Origin: Achromobacter sp. RTa
Lineage (GTDB): Bacteria; Pseudomonadota; Gammaproteobacteria; Burkholderiales; Burkholderiaceae_B
Direction of reading: 5' to 3'
Length of the DNA: 64,000 nt
Assembly: GCF_000757485.1 (NCBI RefSeq)
Contig: NZ_JPYO01000045.1
Span: 196,121 to 260,120, forward strand
Position 1 is the stretch's first letter. Each line of letters begins with the position of its first letter. A program made the position numbers and the translations under genes. Positions 61,008 to 64,000 of this stretch are shown one piece after another. The notes below the pieces were generated by a model that ran no database searches, had not been told where the DNA came from, and worked only from the letters and a program-made list of their open reading frames with translations.

Positions 61008-61640
61008 ATGCACTTCCCCGCAACCGATCTGAATCCCGAACAGACCTACCGCCTGATGAGCGGCATCGTCGTTCCGCGGCCCATCGCCTGGATCAGCAGC
61101 GTCAACGCCAACGGCGGCGTCAACCTGGCTCCCTTCAGCTGCTACACCTTCGTTTCCAACCAGCCGCCCATGATCGGCGTCAACATCGGCAGGAAGGCCG
61201 GAGAACGCAAAGACACCGGCCGCAACATCATGGCCAACGGCCACTTCGTCGTGAACATCGCCGACGAGACGCTCCTGGATCCGCTCCATGAAAGCGCCCA
61301 GGAACATCCGGCCGAAGTCAGCGAAGCCGAACTGCTGGGCCTGGAGGTGCTTCCCGGCTCCGCCATTCCAACCCCCCGCCTGGCTGCGGCGCCCATCAGC
61401 CTGGAATGCCGGTTCCACAGCGTGACGCCGTTTGGAAACACCGGCGCTGAATTCTTCGTGGGCGAAGTCGTGATGTTCCACATCCGCGACGGCTTGATGC
61501 AGGACGGCAAGATCGACACCCGCCAACTGCGGCCCATCTGCCGCATTGGAGGTCCCAATTATGCGTCGCTGGGCGCCATCGTCACCAAGCGCGCCATCGC
61601 GCAGACTCCTAAATCCGTCCTGAAACCGGAGGCCGCATGA
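61008..61640 (+). CDS. Flavin reductase-like FMN-binding protein
   Basis: A 210-aa split-barrel flavoprotein of the DIM6/NTAB family. The signature VVPRPIAWISSVNANGGVNLAPFS (about 21-44) binds FMN, and NPPMIGVNIG-type PPMIGVNIGRKAG (about 53-65) continues the site. These proteins supply reduced flavin to two-component monooxygenases or act as flavin-dependent oxidoreductases. I choose ATG at 61008; ATG at 60975 would place an operator half inside the gene. Its stop overlaps the IclR ATG by 4 nt. Confidence 0.87.
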   Translation: MHFPATDLNPEQTYRLMSGIVVPRPIAWISSVNANGGVNLAPFSCYTFVSNQPPMIGVNIGRKAGERKDTGRNIMANGHFVVNIADETLLDPLHESAQEHPAEVSEAELLGLEVLPGSAIPTPRLAAAPISLECRFHSVTPFGNTGAEFFVGEVVMFHIRDGLMQDGKIDTRQLRPICRIGGPNYASLGAIVTKRAIAQTPKSVLKPEAA

Positions 61641-62428
61641 GCGATGCCGAAGACAAGAGCGCGGCCGGAGCCCAGACCGTGCGCCGCGCGTTGGCGCTGC
61701 TGCGCTTGATCGCGTGCGGGCAGGAACGGGGAGTGCGCCTGGTGGACCTGGAGCGCATGTCCGGCCTGAATCGTCCCACCGTGCACCGGCTGCTCAAGAC
61801 CCTGGTGCAGGAGGAAGCGGTCGAACAGGACCCGGAAACGCGCCGGTATTTGATCGGGCAGGAGGTCACGCTGTTGGGGCTGGCGCGCACGCGACGGTTT
61901 CCGTTATTGACGCTGGCCGATCCGTATATGGCGGAGCTGGCGGATCAGGTGGGGGACACCGTGTTTCTCAGTATCCGGCACGGGCACGACTCGATATGCA
62001 TCGGCAGGCGGACCGGGCGGCATCCGATACAGGTCTTGTCGATTGAAGTGGGGGTGAGGCGGCCGCTCGGGGTGGGCGTGTCGGGAGTGGCGTTGTTGGC
62101 CAGCCTGGACGCCGGGGAGAGCGTGGAATTGGTGCGCAGCAACGCAGCGCGGCTGGAGGTGTTGGGGGAGCGGGTGGAGGATGTCATCGCCCGGGTAGAG
62201 AAGGCGCGCAAAGAAGGATTGGCGCATGCGCCGGCCGGGCTGATGCCTGGCACTAGCGCGGTGGCGGTGCCGATCATGTTGGGGAAGGAGGAAGCGCTGG
62301 GGGCGATTACGGTGACGGCGATGGCGGAAAGGTTGGCGGCGGAAAGGTTCGGGTCGGTGGTGGAAAGGATGCGGCAGGCGGCGGCGGGAATTGCGGGGAG
62401 GTATGCGCAGGTGGCTGGTAGAACCTGA
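61637..62428 (+). CDS. IclR-family transcriptional regulator
   Basis: A 263-aa regulator: winged HTH at about 12-70 (RRALALLRLIACG, LERMSGLNRPTVHRLLKTLV) and the GAF-like effector domain (about 85-255; DTVFLSIRHGHDSICIGRR, GVGVSGVALLASL). Catabolic repressors or activators of this family usually control adjacent aromatic and acid pathways. It is co-transcribed with the flavin reductase gene (ATGA overlap) and diverges from the Bug/RidA/HpaH/HpaI operon. Confidence 0.92.
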   Translation: MSDAEDKSAAGAQTVRRALALLRLIACGQERGVRLVDLERMSGLNRPTVHRLLKTLVQEEAVEQDPETRRYLIGQEVTLLGLARTRRFPLLTLADPYMAELADQVGDTVFLSIRHGHDSICIGRRTGRHPIQVLSIEVGVRRPLGVGVSGVALLASLDAGESVELVRSNAARLEVLGERVEDVIARVEKARKEGLAHAPAGLMPGTSAVAVPIMLGKEEALGAITVTAMAERLAAERFGSVVERMRQAAAGIAGRYAQVAGRT

Positions 62429-62514
62429 AGCGGGCCGGCTGCCATTGCCTGGTCAGTTGCATGCCGCAGCGCGGTTGTCGGGTGACGCTGGGGAGGGCCC
62501 CGGGGCGCTGCGCG

Positions 62515-63855
62515 CTATCCGGCGGCGGCGTCGGCCTTGGGCCGCGGCTTCAGCGCGCAGGCCGCCGCCGGCGCCATGCCGCGGCGCATAGCCTCGTCCG
62601 AGGGCGGCGCTATGGGCCGCCTGGGATGCGCATAATTCCAGCCCGACCACATCGGACCTATCCTTTGGCGGTCCAGCATTCCCGCCGCGTCCGCCTGACG
62701 GACCCAATAGTGCATGAGTTCCTCGCGTTCCTGCCGGCTATACTGCTCGCGCGCGTCCTCGGCCTCGTAGGTCTCCACCATTGCCAGCATGGCCGCGCCC
62801 ATGCCGCGCCGCGCCGCAGCGGCAAAGCAGGCGCGTACCGCGGTCATGGCCGTTGGCTCGTAGGCGGAGTTGCCGGACACGCCTTTTGCCGCTTCCCGCT
62901 GCAATATGATTCCGATGTTGTAGAGCGCGAGCACGTCGCCGTTGGCTGCCGCTAGCGTCACCCAGCGCGCGCCGGCCTCGCGGTCCTTCAGCAAAGCCGG
63001 ATCGTCCGGATAGCGCGCATTCAGCTTCAGCCACAGCTCGGGCGTCCAACGTATCTGCCGGACGGTAACGTCCAGATACCGCAACCCCAGCCGGCCCTGC
63101 GCGGGCGGGTAGCCCAGCGTGGCCGCATCGGCAAGGGCATGGATCGCCTTGGTCTCGCAGCCCTTCCATTCGGGCCGCGCATTGCACCAGTCGTCCAGGT
63201 CATAGAGCGCCGGCGCATAGCCCGAATCGGCCGCCTGGCCCAGCCAGCGCCAGGCCTCGGGCAGATCCCGCGCGCCGCGGTCGTCCCGATAAAACGCCGC
63301 AAGCACCGCCGCGCCCTGCGGCAGCCCCAGTTCCGCCGCCCGCCGATAGCGCGATAGCGCGGCGGCCGGCATGCCGCCTTGCGGTCCGGCCTCACGCTGC
63401 AGTCGGGCGGCCTGATTGAACAACGCCCGGCGATGGCCCTGGTCCGCGGCAAGCTCATTCCACTTGCGCGCCGCCCGCTCATCCTGATGACCGCCCCAGC
63501 CGGCCTGCAACATGCGCGCCAGAGACGCCTGCGCGGCGGCATTTCCGCCCCGCGCGGCGGCCTCATACCAGCGCCGCGCCTGGGCCAGGTCCTGAGGCAC
63601 ATGCTGGCCCGCTTCCAGGGCCACGGCGGCGCGGTACCGGACGGCGGCATCGCCTTGCGGCGCGTCGCGCAGCCACTGCCGCACTTCGGCGGCGTTCCAA
63701 CGGCCGGGGTCCTGGTCGTACCAGATAGCCGAATCCAGCCATGGGGGGCGAGTCTCCATGGGCGCCGCGTGCGCGGTGTGCGGCGATAGCGCCAGCAATG
63801 CCAGCGCGGCGAACGCTTTCAGAGCGCGTCGGAACCTGGGAAAGGGAGAGGACAT
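62515..63855 (-). CDS. Exported Sel1-like repeat protein
   Basis: A 446-aa protein with a signal peptide (about 1-31, ALKAFAALALLALSPHTAHA-A) and a solenoid of about 36-residue alpha/alpha SLR units (for example ALEAGQHVPQDLAQARRWYEAAARGGNAAAQ, about 62-92, and several later copies to about 400). Such proteins are periplasmic scaffolds; none has an enzymatic site. Start at the ATG at 63855, the first residue of a normal signal peptide; upstream frame is shadow. Single gene, no operon partner in the window. Confidence 0.82.
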   Translation of the reverse strand: MSSPFPRFRRALKAFAALALLALSPHTAHAAPMETRPPWLDSAIWYDQDPGRWNAAEVRQWLRDAPQGDAAVRYRAAVALEAGQHVPQDLAQARRWYEAAARGGNAAAQASLARMLQAGWGGHQDERAARKWNELAADQGHRRALFNQAARLQREAGPQGGMPAAALSRYRRAAELGLPQGAAVLAAFYRDDRGARDLPEAWRWLGQAADSGYAPALYDLDDWCNARPEWKGCETKAIHALADAATLGYPPAQGRLGLRYLDVTVRQIRWTPELWLKLNARYPDDPALLKDREAGARWVTLAAANGDVLALYNIGIILQREAAKGVSGNSAYEPTAMTAVRACFAAAARRGMGAAMLAMVETYEAEDAREQYSRQEREELMHYWVRQADAAGMLDRQRIGPMWSGWNYAHPRRPIAPPSDEAMRRGMAPAAACALKPRPKADAAAG

Positions 63856-63940
63856 GGATACTGGGGGATACACGACGGATGGGAATCGCCATCGGCTTGC
63901 GCCAGCATTATAGTCTTGCGCCATTTGTGCGGCCGAACCG

Positions 63941-64000
63941 GGCCGCAAGAACCGGATATCCGCCTTCATGAACGCCCTGGAGAATGACGGAACGCCATTC
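63941..64000 (+). repeat. 60-bp leader element, copy 2 (cut by window end)
   Basis: Gap-free match to 55188-55247, 51 of 60 bases identical by eye. In copy 1 a start codon follows 16 nt after the matching end, so a plus-strand gene may begin about 64017, outside the window. The adjacent gene on the left is transcribed away from it, as expected for a promoter region. Confidence 0.75.

Overview
The window is high-GC betaproteobacterial chromosome, most likely from the Alcaligenaceae (Bordetella/Achromobacter type). This is inferred from the gene families and style: three solitary Bug-type solute-binding receptors without their membrane subunits, many LysR regulators each paired with a small catabolic operon, PurL as one long polypeptide, and intergenic GTGTCTGACAC dyads. 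I see no rRNA, tRNA, insertion sequence, prophage or CRISPR array. Most of the window is dense and coding; core genes (cfa, greB, purL) are mixed with accessory catabolic modules.

Layout. 1-7.5 kb: cyclopropane fatty acid synthase (-), then alpha/beta hydrolase, PHP phosphoesterase and greB (+), a cluster of dyad repeats, and a three-gene TRAP transporter operon (-). 7.8-12 kb: purL with a terminator. 12-18 kb: a LysR regulator diverges from a five-gene operon (amide/branched-chain amino acid type binding protein, two-subunit ThDP decarboxylase of the sulfopyruvate decarboxylase type, aldehyde dehydrogenase, YihU-like sulfolactaldehyde reductase). I read this as an organosulfonate module. 18-22 kb: chemoreceptor with a plausible sigma-28 promoter, a 72-bp-period tandem array of the dyads, M20 dipeptidase and DUF1415. 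22-27 kb: Bug receptor plus BAAT-type hydrolase, and two adjacent membrane proteins with papain-like Asn-Cys motifs. 27-33.5 kb: DUF1801, SMP-30 lactonase, BBE flavoprotein, a divergent MurA paralogue, GlxA-type AraC regulator, isochorismatase-like hydrolase. 33.5-37.2 kb: XRE-cupin regulator, MFS permease, FAD amine/amino acid oxidase and cupin, in one direction. 37-43.4 kb: DUF899, a VOC protein, an anchored DNA/RNA nuclease, a diguanylate cyclase, an exported prephenate-dehydratase-like protein and an FMN 2-hydroxyacid oxidase. 43.4-49.5 kb: sugar-acid type operon (MFS, SDR, IlvD/Edd dehydratase, 3-hydroxyisobutyrate-dehydrogenase-like enzyme) with a divergent LysR. 49.5-54 kb: DUF3604 protein, LysR, Bug receptor. 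54-56 kb: two poorly known genes and an SDR with a leader that recurs at the window end. 56-62.4 kb: HpaI aldolase, HpaH hydratase, FAH-family hydrolase, amidohydrolase, RidA and Bug receptor, divergent from a flavin reductase and IclR regulator. 62.5-64 kb: exported Sel1-repeat protein.

How the genes work together. Several blocks show the same design: a transcriptional regulator, a dedicated solute receptor or permease, and two to five enzymes acting on one unknown carboxylate, sulfonate or aromatic-derived compound. Genes inside these blocks often overlap by 4 nt (ATGA), which supports co-translation. The least explained parts are the sulfonate-like operon, the dyad arrays, the exported prephenate-dehydratase-like protein and the 60-bp leader shared by two loci.
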